Of a DNA stretch of 35,748 nucleotides, positions 15,403-24,055 are shown in pieces. Location of the stretch: positions 1 through 35,748 of the forward strand of contig CAMAVY010000020.1 of the NCBI GenBank assembly GCA_945861675.1, given 5' to 3'. The notes beneath the pieces are model-generated. The model made no database searches. It was not told where the DNA came from and saw only the letters and a list, made by a program, of their open reading frames with translations. The number at the start of each line of letters is the position of its first letter. Positions within the stretch are counted from its first letter, which is position 1. The position numbers were made by a program, and so were the translations under genes. Origin of the DNA: Klebsiella pneumoniae. Lineage in GTDB: Bacteria; Pseudomonadota; Gammaproteobacteria; Pseudomonadales; Azotimanducaceae.

Positions 15403-16133
15403 GCCTGATGCCACGCTCGCAGATACATCACCCACACAGGCAAGGCCCGCAGTGCGCGTGCAGGGCGTAACGCGCACCTACAGTCAGGGCGGACACAGCG
15501 TGCATGCGCTGGCAGGTGTGGATCTATGCATTGCTGCCGGCGAGTTCGTCAGCCTGTCGGGACCGTCGGGTTCCGGCAAGTCGACACTGCTCAACGTCAT
15601 CGGCGGGCTGGACAGACCCACCGCCGGCGAAGTGTGGATCGGCGGTGTGCCCTTATCGACGCTCGACGCCGCAGCGCTGGCCGCGCTGCGATTGCATCGC
15701 ATCGGTTTTGTGTTCCAGGCGTACAACCTGATTCCTGTGTTATCGGCGCGCGAAAACGTGGAGTTCGTGCTGCAACTGCAGGGCGTTGCGCCCGCCACGC
15801 GGCGCGCGCGCGCTTGCGGTCCTCGGCGATCTGAACATTGTGGAGCTTGCCGAACGGCGACCCGCCGACATGTCGGGCGGCCAACAGCAGCGCGTGGCCG
15901 TTGCGCGAGCGCTGGCGGCGCGTCCATTGCTGCTGCTTGCCGACGAGCCGAGTGCAAATCTCGACTCCGATGCCACACGTACGCTGCTCGGATTGCTGCG
16001 CACACTGAACGAGCGCGACGGCGTGACCATCGTGACCGCGACCCATGATCCGGTTGTGCTGTCGTACACGCGCAGGCGTGTGCGTCTCATCGACGGACGG
16101 ATCGTCGAAGACAGCCGCGACCAAGTGCAATGA
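15386..16133 (+). pseudogene. LolD/MacB-type ABC ATPase with a dinucleotide frameshift
   Basis: The first frame carries Walker A GPSGSGKST (residues 59-67) and the Q-loop region FVFQAYNLIP, to about residue 142. The second frame carries LAVLGDLNIVELAERRPADM, the signature SGGQQQRVAVARAL, Walker B LLLLADEPSANLD and the switch histidine in VTATHD. The switch point is a (GC)6 tract at 15802-15813. Adding one GC pair restores a continuous 249-residue ATPase of normal size and with perfect family continuity (TRRARALAVLGD). As read, the product stops without its signature motif and would be inactive. It may be a true mutation, a phase-variable state, or a read error. The 3' end overlaps the next gene by 4 nt (ATGA). 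Confidence 0.88.
15802..15813. repeat. (GC)6 dinucleotide tract inside the ATPase gene
   Basis: A perfect alternating GC run of twelve bases lies exactly where the reading frame of the ABC ATPase breaks. Loss of one GC unit by slipped-strand pairing from (GC)7 accounts for the frame change with no other edit. Such tracts can vary during growth. Confidence 0.85.
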
Positions 16134-17437
16134 CAGTCGCGCGCAGGTTTTCTGGAGGCCCGGCTTACGCGCCTGGCTTCCTGCGCGCATTCCGGCACAC
16201 ATTGCTGTTCGCAGTGTTGCTGGGCAGCACGCCTTGTCTAGGCGCCGCAGAACTCGAATGGCACGGCCGCGCAGAGCTCGTCGGCCATGGCGAGCGCACT
16301 CCCGCCCGCGACCTGCGCGCACCTGATGAGGGTCGTTGGCGCAGCGGCACGCAGCTAGACCTGCGCGGGCAAACACAGGTCACAGACGGAGCATGGCGAT
16401 TCGCGGCCGACGTCCAGCTGATTGCCGACTACAGCAGCGACCTGCGCGGCAGCGATCTGTCCAGCAGGGCCGACACAATCGACGGCGACACCGACCCATC
16501 ACGCGCTTTCGACCTCTCGCGCACGCTGGCGCGTTCGGGTGCACACCGTGTGCGCGTGCGTGTCGATCGTCTCCTGATCGGCTATCGCGCCGACAACTTC
16601 GCGCTGTCGCTTGGTCGTCAGGCGCTCCGCTGGGGCAATGGACAGGTGTTCGCGCCGATGGACCTGCTCAGCCCATTCGCGCCAGAGACGATCGATCGCG
16701 ACTTCAAGCCGGGCGACGATCTTGCGCTTGCGCAGTGGCAGCTCGACGATGGCCGCGATCTGCAGATCGTGGCCGTCACGCGTCGCGATGCAGCCGGCCA
16801 TCGCACTGCTCGCGCAGGAAGCGCAGGCGTGCACTGGCAGCAGCCCTTGGGTGAAGCCGAACTCACGGTGCTTGCCGCAAGGCACATCGACGAAACGGTG
16901 CTGGGCCTGGGCCTATCGTTGCCGGTGGCCGATGCGGTGTTGCGCGCCGACTGGGTGCTGACCCGCCTGCAGAACGGAGGCAATGCCGCATCGTTGGTCG
17001 TGAATGCCGATCGCAGCTTCGTGCTGGCCCAACGGAATATCTATCTGTTCGCCAAGCTCTATCGCAATGGCTTCGGTCGCGGCGAGACGCCACGTGCAAT
17101 TACAGCGTTGCCGACCGAGCTCACAGCGCGGCTGGCGCGCGGCGAGCTGTTCGCAACGTCGCGCTGGTATGCCGCGGTCGGCGGCAGCTTGGAATGGCAC
17201 AGCCTGCTGCGGCAGCAGTTCCTTGCGCTGGCCAGCATGCAGGACGGCTCGGCGCTGCTGCAGTCGTCGCTACGTTACGAGCCGGACGACCGCACGCGCC
17301 TCGACGCAACGCTGGGCTGGTCAGGCGGGTCTCGAGGAGATGAGTTCGCAGGCCTGCCGCTGTCGACAGCGCCTGGCCTGACGGGCACGCTCGGGGGCGG
17401 CTGGCGCGGCGAGCTGCGTTACGCATGGTATTGGTAG
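16130..17437 (+). CDS. outer-membrane beta-barrel protein of the export cassette
   Basis: This is a 435-residue protein. The N terminus has a long signal peptide (residues 1-39, core LLFAVLLGSTPCLGAAE). The remainder alternates short amphipathic strands (for example TQLDLRGQTQVTDGAWRFAADVQ, LLIGYRADNFALSLGRQ, WGNGQVFAPMDLLSPF), and the last residue is Trp preceded by AWY, which fits the aromatic C-terminal signal used by the barrel assembly machinery. It overlaps the ATPase stop by ATGA, so it belongs to the cassette and could be the outer-membrane end point of the export route. The family is not named as far as I can tell. It remains intact although three upstream genes are damaged. Its final codons are part of a 16-bp tandem repeat. 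Confidence 0.85.
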   Translation: MTVARRFSGGPAYAPGFLRAFRHTLLFAVLLGSTPCLGAAELEWHGRAELVGHGERTPARDLRAPDEGRWRSGTQLDLRGQTQVTDGAWRFAADVQLIADYSSDLRGSDLSSRADTIDGDTDPSRAFDLSRTLARSGAHRVRVRVDRLLIGYRADNFALSLGRQALRWGNGQVFAPMDLLSPFAPETIDRDFKPGDDLALAQWQLDDGRDLQIVAVTRRDAAGHRTARAGSAGVHWQQPLGEAELTVLAARHIDETVLGLGLSLPVADAVLRADWVLTRLQNGGNAASLVVNADRSFVLAQRNIYLFAKLYRNGFGRGETPRAITALPTELTARLARGELFATSRWYAAVGGSLEWHSLLRQQFLALASMQDGSALLQSSLRYEPDDRTRLDATLGWSGGSRGDEFAGLPLSTAPGLTGTLGGGWRGELRYAWYW

Positions 17438-17470
17438 CGCGTGGTATTGGTAGCGCATGGTGTTGGTAAC
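17423..17470. repeat. three 16-bp tandem repeats over a stop codon
   Basis: Units at 17423-17438 (GCATGGTATTGGTAGC), 17439-17454 (GCGTGGTATTGGTAGC) and 17455-17470 (GCATGGTGTTGGTAAC). The first unit contains the last codons Ala-Trp-Tyr-Trp and the TAG stop of the outer-membrane protein; the other two extend into the short space before the convergent GH57 gene. It looks like a local expansion of the gene's 3' end. Confidence 0.85.
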
Positions 17471-17487
17471 CCGGGTCTCCAAATACC

Positions 17488-19200
17488 TCACTCTGCCCCG
17501 AGCATCACCGCGGCCTGCGCATCTGCATCGCCCACCGCGAGCGGCACGAACAAATCCGGCGGCGGCGCCAACCCAAGCCCGGCATACAGCGCCTGCAGGT
17601 GACCGCGATACAGCATCTCGAAACGCGACAGCGCATCGGCGTTCTGATGTTCGCTCAACCACCAGAACCAATCCGAGCACTCACAGGCGGCCAGCAACTG
17701 CGTGCACGCGGCCCTGCCAGATTCATCGAGGGGCGCCGCATCGAACGCGCGCTTCGCTGCAATCAACAGATCCCATGCGCGGTTGCGTGCTGCATTGCCG
17801 ACCCAGGTCGACAGATTGCCATGCACCCAGCTGCCTGCACGAAGTGACTGCAGCCGAAACGCAGGTTGTGGCGCCTGTGCAACCTGCTCGGCGAACGTCA
17901 CCAGGCGCAACTGTGGATGGGTACTCAGGCGCGTGTACAGAAGCTGCAGAAACTCGTAGGCGTTCTCCGGGTAGTACTCCCACGCGTTTTCGCCATCGAG
18001 AATGATGGGTACCACCGCGTCCGGACTCGGACACAGCGCGTGAATGCTGAGCAGATGCGCAATCAGATCGTCAACAGCGGTCGCCGCAGGCCAGCTCTGG
18101 TACTTAAAGCCAATGGCATCGGACAGGCCGTCATCGCGGAAGAACACCTGCAGCGGCGGCGCCGGCCCGGCTGTTCCAGCCGATGCCATTGCATAGCTGC
18201 CGTGCTCGCAGGCATCCGCGAACGGCACAGCGTCTGGCCGCGCTGCATCCGCACGCACGGCATTGCGCAGCACCGAACCGCCACTGGCGACCCAGCGAAA
18301 GCCGCACGCCTCCAACAATTCCAATGTGGGGCCCGAGATGGCGCCTTCCGACGGCCAGCAGCCTGTTGGCGCATGGCCGAAGTGCGCTTCGAAGGCCAGC
18401 TTCGATTGTTCAACGTGCCAGAGGGCGCGCGCATAGCCGCCCGGATAGGCACCGCCCGCGGGCGCCGCGCTCGCAGGCTGCACTTCCTGCCCGGCGGCAA
18501 GGTCGATCAACAACGGCAGGATGGGATGCCCCCAGGGCGATACCGCCAGCTCCACCTTCCCGTTGGCTGCAAGGGCGCGATAGCGCGGCAGCAACGCGGC
18601 CAGCTCCTGGGCGATCAACTTGAACAGCGCCTGGCGATCGGCCGAGCTGAACGCGCCGGTGCTTAACTGCAGCCGCTGCAGCAGCAGCGATTCGCGCCGC
18701 GTCGCTTCACCGAACCAGGCCACGTGAAACCACACCAGCAGGTCGTCGAGGCAGCTCGGCGCCAGATAGCGTGCAAGCGTTGGCGACTTCAACACCGGCG
18801 CCACCAGGGCGGCCAGCTGCTCGAAGGCCGGATAGCGCCCCAGCATAGTGCGCGGATGCACCTGAAGGCAGCGCGTGTAGAGCGCGCAGCGTGCCGCTTC
18901 GTCAGTCGGCGGCTGCAACAACGCGATCAGAGTGGGCTCGTGCAGCGCCGCGCAGGCGGCCGCCAGGTCATCACGCTCCAGCGCGTGCACGGCCAACGCC
19001 AGCTCCGCCGTGAGCTGGGCCAGATGCTCGAGCAGCGACGGCGAGAAGTTCACCACCGCACGCGCGCCTGGCACCTGCTCAAGATGCGCAGCCATGTCGG
19101 CGTAGTCCTTGATCCCATGCAGGTAGGTCCAGGGCGCACTGTCTTCGCCCCGCAGCCGGTACACCGGCTGATGCATATGCCAGCACAGCACCACGTTCAT
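17488..19200 (-). CDS. glycoside hydrolase family 57 alpha-glucan enzyme
   Basis: This is a 570-residue cytoplasmic enzyme. The GH57 opening motif WHMHQP lies at residues 7-12. The nucleophile region GCWPSEGAIS has Glu285, and the acid/base region FFRDDGLSD has Asp356/Asp357. FKYQSW and PIILDGENAWEYYPENAYEF follow, as in the amylase/amylopullulanase-like branch (COG1449 type). It likely hydrolyses or rearranges alpha-1,4 or alpha-1,6 glucan; the exact specificity is uncertain. It is transcribed divergently from glgA with a 183-bp shared region, and malQ is nearby, so a role in glycogen turnover is inferred. I prefer the ATG at 19200 over an in-frame TTG at 19212 because the protein then begins MNVVLCWHMHQP like its relatives. 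Confidence 0.9.
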   Translation of the reverse strand: MNVVLCWHMHQPVYRLRGEDSAPWTYLHGIKDYADMAAHLEQVPGARAVVNFSPSLLEHLAQLTAELALAVHALERDDLAAACAALHEPTLIALLQPPTDEAARCALYTRCLQVHPRTMLGRYPAFEQLAALVAPVLKSPTLARYLAPSCLDDLLVWFHVAWFGEATRRESLLLQRLQLSTGAFSSADRQALFKLIAQELAALLPRYRALAANGKVELAVSPWGHPILPLLIDLAAGQEVQPASAAPAGGAYPGGYARALWHVEQSKLAFEAHFGHAPTGCWPSEGAISGPTLELLEACGFRWVASGGSVLRNAVRADAARPDAVPFADACEHGSYAMASAGTAGPAPPLQVFFRDDGLSDAIGFKYQSWPAATAVDDLIAHLLSIHALCPSPDAVVPIILDGENAWEYYPENAYEFLQLLYTRLSTHPQLRLVTFAEQVAQAPQPAFRLQSLRAGSWVHGNLSTWVGNAARNRAWDLLIAAKRAFDAAPLDESGRAACTQLLAACECSDWFWWLSEHQNADALSRFEMLYRGHLQALYAGLGLAPPPDLFVPLAVGDADAQAAVMLGAE

Positions 19201-19383
19201 CGGTTTGTTCAAAGTGGGCCGCTCAAGGGTGTTTACCGAAGATCATGGAAATCCCCCGACCAAGCCTCTCGGTCGAATCGGTCGCGCCTGAGTAGGTGGG
19301 TCGCACATGGCACAACGACTGCAACACCCGCATGGTGATGCGATCGATAACGCCCCGCATTCTGATCAAGCAATCAAGGTGCC

Positions 19384-21015
19384 ATGTCCAAGCCCAATCT
19401 ACCTGCAGAACAACGGGTGCCTGCAGCCGACCAGACACCTGCAGCCGAACACGCGCCTGCCGGTCGAAAACCTGCCGAGCGCAAGGCCGCTGAGCAGAAG
19501 AAGAGCACGGCGCGGTCGGCCGCCGTACCGCCCCTGCAGGTGCTGTTTGCCACCAGCGAGATCGCGCCGCTGATCAAAACCGGCGGCCTGGCCGACGTCA
19601 GTGCAAGCCTGCCCGCTGCGCTGCGCGCCGCCGGACACACAGTGCGCGTGCTGCTACCCGCCTATGCCGACCTGTTGGCGCAGATTGCGCCGCCACGCGT
19701 ACTCGCCAGCACGCTCTTGTACGGCCAGCGTGTGCAGTTGCTCGAGGCGGATGGCACAGACCGCACACCACCCGTGTGGCTGTTGCACGTGCCTGGCATG
19801 TTCGATCGATCCGGCGGGCCATACACCAACGGCGACGGCCGCGACTGGTCCGACAACGGCTGGCGGTTCGGCGTGTTCTGTGCGGGCGTCGCCTGGATTG
19901 CGCGTGGCGCAACCGCGCGCCACGCAGATCCAACGGCGCGCTTCCTGCCAGATGTGGTGCACGCCAACGACTGGCCTACGGCGCTCAGTTGCGCGCTGCT
20001 GGCAGATGAATCACCCCGACCGGCATTGGTGCTGAGCATTCATAACCTGGCGTTTCACGGTCGCTTCGGCCGCGCAGTGTTCGATGCGCTGCGTCTGCCC
20101 GAACATCTGTGGCACTGGGAAGCCATGGAGTTCTACGGCGACTGCGCGTTTCTTAAGGCGGGCCTGACCGCGGCCGACGAGCTGATTGCCGTGAGCCCGG
20201 GCTACGCGCGCGAGATCACGCAACCTCCGCACGGCGGTGGTCTGGACGGCGTGCTCCGCGCGCGTGCGAAGCACCTGCACGGCATCGTCAACGGCATCGA
20301 CCTCGATGAATGGAATCCCGCCACCGATCCACACATCGCACAATCCTTCGACGCCGAGCACATCGACCGCAAGCCGGCCAATCGCGCTGCGCTGCGCAAA
20401 GCGTTTGGTCTGCCAAACAGAACAGAGCCGCTGATCGGCATGATCAGCCGGCTGACCTGGCAGAAGGGCAGCGACATCGTGCTGGATGCATTGCCTGAGT
20501 TGATGGCACTGGGCTTACAACTGGTGGTACTCGGTAGCGGCGATGCCGCGCTTGCCAGCGCCTGGGCCGCGGCAGCACGGCAGTACCCGAAGCAGATCGC
20601 CTTCGTCGATGGCTTCAACGAAGCGCTTGCACACCAGATCGAAGCGGGCGCCGATGTGTTCCTGATGCCGTCGCGCTACGAACCCTGCGGGCTGAATCAG
20701 TTGTACAGCCTGCGTTACGGCACGTTGCCGATCGTGCACGCCACGGGCGGACTGGCCGATACCGTACAGCCGGTGCAGTTCCGCAATGGCAAGCTGGCCG
20801 GCACCGGCTTCCATTTTTCCGAACCGCACATCACCTCGATGTTGTGTGCCGTACAGGCCATGCTGGCGTTGTGGCGGCAGCCGGCGCAGTGGCGGATTGC
20901 GCAGCACAACGGCATGACGCGCGATCTGTCCTGGCGGGTCAGCGTTCCCGCCTACGAAAAGGTGTACGCCCAGGCGATCGCAAATGCGCGTACGGTGGCG
21001 GCCACAACTGCTTGA
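19384..21015 (+). CDS. glgA: glycogen synthase (ADP-glucose type, GT5)
   Basis: This 543-residue enzyme extends alpha-1,4-glucan chains with ADP-glucose. The KTGGLADV nucleotide-sugar motif begins at residue 65, and the N-terminal fold starts at about residue 50 (LQVLFATSEIAPL). The C-terminal Rossmann half has DVFLMPSRYEPCGLNQLYSL with the catalytic-region glutamate, and a second TGGLADTV segment. The first 48 residues are an Ala/Pro/Lys-rich extension not present in typical GlgA (about 480 residues) and probably disordered. AAGG stands close to the ATG. It lies 19 bp upstream of glgB on the same strand and is probably co-transcribed with it. No glgC or glgP is in the window. Confidence 0.95.
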   Translation: MSKPNLPAEQRVPAADQTPAAEHAPAGRKPAERKAAEQKKSTARSAAVPPLQVLFATSEIAPLIKTGGLADVSASLPAALRAAGHTVRVLLPAYADLLAQIAPPRVLASTLLYGQRVQLLEADGTDRTPPVWLLHVPGMFDRSGGPYTNGDGRDWSDNGWRFGVFCAGVAWIARGATARHADPTARFLPDVVHANDWPTALSCALLADESPRPALVLSIHNLAFHGRFGRAVFDALRLPEHLWHWEAMEFYGDCAFLKAGLTAADELIAVSPGYAREITQPPHGGGLDGVLRARAKHLHGIVNGIDLDEWNPATDPHIAQSFDAEHIDRKPANRAALRKAFGLPNRTEPLIGMISRLTWQKGSDIVLDALPELMALGLQLVVLGSGDAALASAWAAAARQYPKQIAFVDGFNEALAHQIEAGADVFLMPSRYEPCGLNQLYSLRYGTLPIVHATGGLADTVQPVQFRNGKLAGTGFHFSEPHITSMLCAVQAMLALWRQPAQWRIAQHNGMTRDLSWRVSVPAYEKVYAQAIANARTVAATTA

Positions 21016-21034
21016 GCAAACCTACGGCGTGTCC

Positions 21035-23299
21035 ATGTCTAGTTCCAAACCTGGCGGCTCTGGCGGCGTGAGCGCCGGCACTCAGGCCCTTGAGCGTCTG
21101 CTGGAGGGTCGCCTGCACGATCCGTTTTCCGTGCTGGCACCGCAGAAGGTGAACCGCACGGTGCGCTTGCGTGCCTATCTGCCCAAGGCCACCAGCGCGC
21201 AGCTCGTCGCTGGCGAGCACACGCCCGCGCCGGCCAGCAAAGCCCGCAGCAACACGGCGGCGCGACATCGCACCGAGTCGATTCCCGCCCGGCAGGTACA
21301 CGCAGGAGGCGTATTCGAAATCACGCTGCCGGCCGCAGAAGCCCCGGCCCATCCGCGCTGGCGCTGGTGGGAGGCCGACGGCAGCAGCGGCGAGGCGATT
21401 GACCCTTATTCATTTGCTGTCGACATCTCTGCATTCGACAGGCACCTGTTCAATGAAGGCAGCCACCGCACCTTGTGGCAGTTGTTGGGCGCGCACCGCA
21501 GCGTCATCGACGGTATTGCCGGCACGCGCTTCTGCGTCTGGGCACCCAACGCAGAACGTGTCAGCGTGGTCGGCGATTTCAACACCTGGGATGGCCGCCG
21601 CCACCTGCTGCAACCGCAAGGCGACTCCGGACTGTGGTGTCTGTTCGTACCGGAAGTGGGTCCGGGTGATCTGTATCGTTTCGAATTGCGAACGCGCGAC
21701 GGCGCACTGCTGCAGAAGAGCGATCCATGTGGGCAGGCGTTTCAGTTTCGCCCGGCCACCGCATCTGTTGTCGTTGCAGATACAGCATTCCCATGGAGCG
21801 ACGCCGACTGGTGTGCCACACGCACCGCGCGTCAGCACGTCGACGCGCCCATCAGTGTGTACGAAGTGCATCTGCCATCCTGGCAGCGCCGCGCCGACGG
21901 CAGCTTCATGAACTACACAGAACTGGCGCCGCTGCTTGCAGATCACGCACAACGCGGTGGCTTCACGCACATTGAGTTGCTGCCGATCACGGAACATCCG
22001 TTCGATGGTTCCTGGGGCTACCAGACGCTCGGCTTCTTCGCGCCGACCAGCCGCTGCGGTAGTCCAGACGACCTGCGCGCCTTCATTGATTTGTTGCACG
22101 CACGCGGCATCGGCGTGCTGCTGGATTGGGTGCCGGGCCACTTTCCAAAAGACCCACATGGTCTGGCCCGCTTCGATGGCACACCGCTGTATGAACACGC
22201 AGACCCACGGCTCGGCGAGCAACCGGACTGGCAGACGCTGGTGTTCAACCACGCACGCAATGAGGTACGCGGCTTTCTCACCGGCAGCGCGTTGTACTGG
22301 CTGACCGAGTTTCATTTCGACGGTCTGCGCGTCGACGCCGTGGCGTCGATGATCTATCGCGACTATTCAAGACAACCCGGCCAATGGCTGCCGAATGCCT
22401 ATGGTGGCCGCGAGAACCTGGAAGCCATCGAATGGCTGAAGTCGCTGAACGCTGCCGTGCACAACGAAGTGCCCGGCGCCTTGATGATTGCCGAAGAGTC
22501 CACGGCCTGGCCCGGCGTAACGCACGGCATCGAGCACGGCGGTCTTGGCTTCGACCTGAAGTGGAACATGGGCTGGATGCACGACACGCTGCAGTACCTC
22601 GCCATGGACCCGGTGCACCGCACCTATCACCACGACAAGCTGACCTTCGGCGCGCTGTACTCGCACAGCGAGAACTTCATGCTGGCGCTGTCGCACGACG
22701 AGGTGGTGCACGGCAAGGGATCGTTGCTCAACAAGCCCAGCGGCGACGTCTGGCAGCGCCTGGCACAACTGCGCCTGCTGTACAGCTATCAGTGGACACT
22801 ACCGGGCAAAAAACTGCTGTTCATGGGTGGTGAACTGGCGCAAGCCTCAGAGTGGGACCACGACGGCACGCTGCCCTGGTCGCTGCTTGCCGATCCGAAT
22901 CACCGCGGCGTACTGGATCTGTTGGGCGATCTGAATCGGTTGTACCGCGCATCGCCGCAGTTGCACGCAGATGCACGGCCAAATCTCGGTTTCCGCTGGA
23001 GCAGTTGCGCGGACAAGACAAACTCTGTCATCAGCTACCTGCGCGGCCGCGACGGCGACCTGGTGCTGATCGTGCTGAACTTCACGCCTGTTCCGCGCAT
23101 GAACTACAACGTCGGCGTGCCACAGGCCGGCCACTACAACGAACTGCTGAACAGCGATTCCGCGCGCTATGGCGGCAGCAATGTCGGCAATCTGGGTGGC
23201 GTGCACACACAGCCGAGCCCCGGCGCTGATTGGCCGTTCCAACTGGTGCTTTCGTTGCCGCCGCTCGGTGCGTTGATACTGCAATTGCGGTCCGACTGA
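21035..23299 (+). CDS. glgB: 1,4-alpha-glucan branching enzyme (GH13_9)
   Basis: This 754-residue enzyme makes alpha-1,6 branches in glycogen. An N-terminal module (about 25-120) is followed by the CBM48 domain (TRFCVWAPNAERVSVVGDFN). The catalytic barrel has ELLPITEHPFDGSWGYQTLG, then the nucleophile in DGLRVDAV (Asp434), the acid/base in MIAEESTAWPGV (Glu487/488) and the transition-state Asp in LSHDEVVHGK (Asp555). A C-terminal beta domain ends at LPPLGALILQLR. The N-terminal module carries a polar insertion of about 30 residues (PAPASKARSNTAARH region), not typical for the family. The ATG at 21035 is chosen because the preceding in-frame codons overlap glgA. It follows glgA by 19 bp. Confidence 0.95.
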   Translation: MSSSKPGGSGGVSAGTQALERLLEGRLHDPFSVLAPQKVNRTVRLRAYLPKATSAQLVAGEHTPAPASKARSNTAARHRTESIPARQVHAGGVFEITLPAAEAPAHPRWRWWEADGSSGEAIDPYSFAVDISAFDRHLFNEGSHRTLWQLLGAHRSVIDGIAGTRFCVWAPNAERVSVVGDFNTWDGRRHLLQPQGDSGLWCLFVPEVGPGDLYRFELRTRDGALLQKSDPCGQAFQFRPATASVVVADTAFPWSDADWCATRTARQHVDAPISVYEVHLPSWQRRADGSFMNYTELAPLLADHAQRGGFTHIELLPITEHPFDGSWGYQTLGFFAPTSRCGSPDDLRAFIDLLHARGIGVLLDWVPGHFPKDPHGLARFDGTPLYEHADPRLGEQPDWQTLVFNHARNEVRGFLTGSALYWLTEFHFDGLRVDAVASMIYRDYSRQPGQWLPNAYGGRENLEAIEWLKSLNAAVHNEVPGALMIAEESTAWPGVTHGIEHGGLGFDLKWNMGWMHDTLQYLAMDPVHRTYHHDKLTFGALYSHSENFMLALSHDEVVHGKGSLLNKPSGDVWQRLAQLRLLYSYQWTLPGKKLLFMGGELAQASEWDHDGTLPWSLLADPNHRGVLDLLGDLNRLYRASPQLHADARPNLGFRWSSCADKTNSVISYLRGRDGDLVLIVLNFTPVPRMNYNVGVPQAGHYNELLNSDSARYGGSNVGNLGGVHTQPSPGADWPFQLVLSLPPLGALILQLRSD

Positions 23300-23334
23300 T
23301 CGGCCTCCCGTCCCGCCGCTTGAGCTCACGGGTC

Positions 23335-23736
23335 CTACCGCAGCCAGTTCTCGGTGCGGACATCGAGGCGCGAGAAAGCAGCGTCTGCGGTTACGACAAT
23401 CAGGTCGCTGGCGATCGCATGCGCCGCGATCGCTAAATCGAAGTCGCTGATTCCTGTTCCCCGACGTTGCATCCTTGCCTTTCGCTCCCCAAACACGCGG
23501 CTGACCTCATCCGTCCATGCGAGACAAGCGATTTCACGCGCGACCGCAGCCCACTGGGACGCCAGCGCACGCCGTCGATTGGACGCTGGGAGATAGTGCA
23601 GACCGAATTCAATTTCTGCGGCCGTGACCTGAGAGATGGCCACGTCGGCGCGCGATGCCTGCGCCAGCCTTTGGGCAACCGCAGGCGTACCCGCCATCAA
23701 TGCCGAAACCGCATTCGTGTCGAGCAGGTACTTCAC
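23335..23736 (-). CDS. vapC: VapC-type PIN-domain ribonuclease toxin
   Basis: This 133-residue PIN-domain protein has acidic metal-binding residues at the expected places: Asp6 (YLLDTN), Glu41 (TAAEIEFG), Asp98 (ISDFDLAIAAHA) and Asp118 (VTADAAF). VapC toxins cut tRNA or rRNA with Mg2+ and are held inactive by VapB. The GTG start overlaps the vapB stop (GTGA), giving strict translational coupling. The gene is convergent with glgB, 35 bp away. Confidence 0.93.
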   Translation of the reverse strand: MKYLLDTNAVSALMAGTPAVAQRLAQASRADVAISQVTAAEIEFGLHYLPASNRRRALASQWAAVAREIACLAWTDEVSRVFGERKARMQRRGTGISDFDLAIAAHAIASDLIVVTADAAFSRLDVRTENWLR

Positions 23737-23990
23737 AAGGTTGGTGGCTCGCTTCGCGACCGCGCCTCCCTGATCACCGACATCATGGCCGCTATCGATT
23801 CGTCCAACTCGGGGCGCGGTGTCCCAATCGCCGCCAGGAATTCAGGTGACCACGCATTTTCAGCGTCAAGCGCGCGCTCGACGGCCTGAATGATGAGTTC
23901 ACTCCGCGTGACACCGCTGGCCAGGGCCTTGCGATCAAGCGCCTCGATGAGCGCTTCGGGGAGTCTGATACTGGTTGTGTTCTTGGCCAT
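23733..23990 (-). CDS. vapB: VapB-type ribbon-helix-helix antitoxin
   Basis: This 85-residue protein has an N-terminal ribbon-helix-helix domain (TTSIRLPEALIEALDRKALA and SGVTRSELIIQAVERALD, about residues 4-42). Its acidic C-terminal tail (PELDESIAAMMSVIREAR) would wrap and block VapC. Such proteins bind their own promoter as dimers; a perfect 19-bp palindrome ends right in front of the start codon. It sits 65 bp downstream of malQ in the same orientation and may receive some read-through. Confidence 0.9.
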   Translation of the reverse strand: MAKNTTSIRLPEALIEALDRKALASGVTRSELIIQAVERALDAENAWSPEFLAAIGTPRPELDESIAAMMSVIREARSRSEPPTL

Positions 23991-23993
23991 TGG

Positions 23994-24012
23994 ACGAGCG
24001 TACTACGCTCGT
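23994..24012. promoter_or_regulatory. perfect palindromic operator in front of vapB
   Basis: ACGAGCGTACTACGCTCGT is a perfect inverted repeat of 9 bases on each side of one central base. It begins three bases upstream of the vapB start codon, so bound VapBC would cover the promoter/ribosome site. Autoregulation by the RHH antitoxin is the established rule for the family; this exact site is inference. Confidence 0.7.
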
Positions 24013-24055
24013 ATTGCGAGTGGCAACGAGGATGCTCGACAAGCCATGCTTCTGT

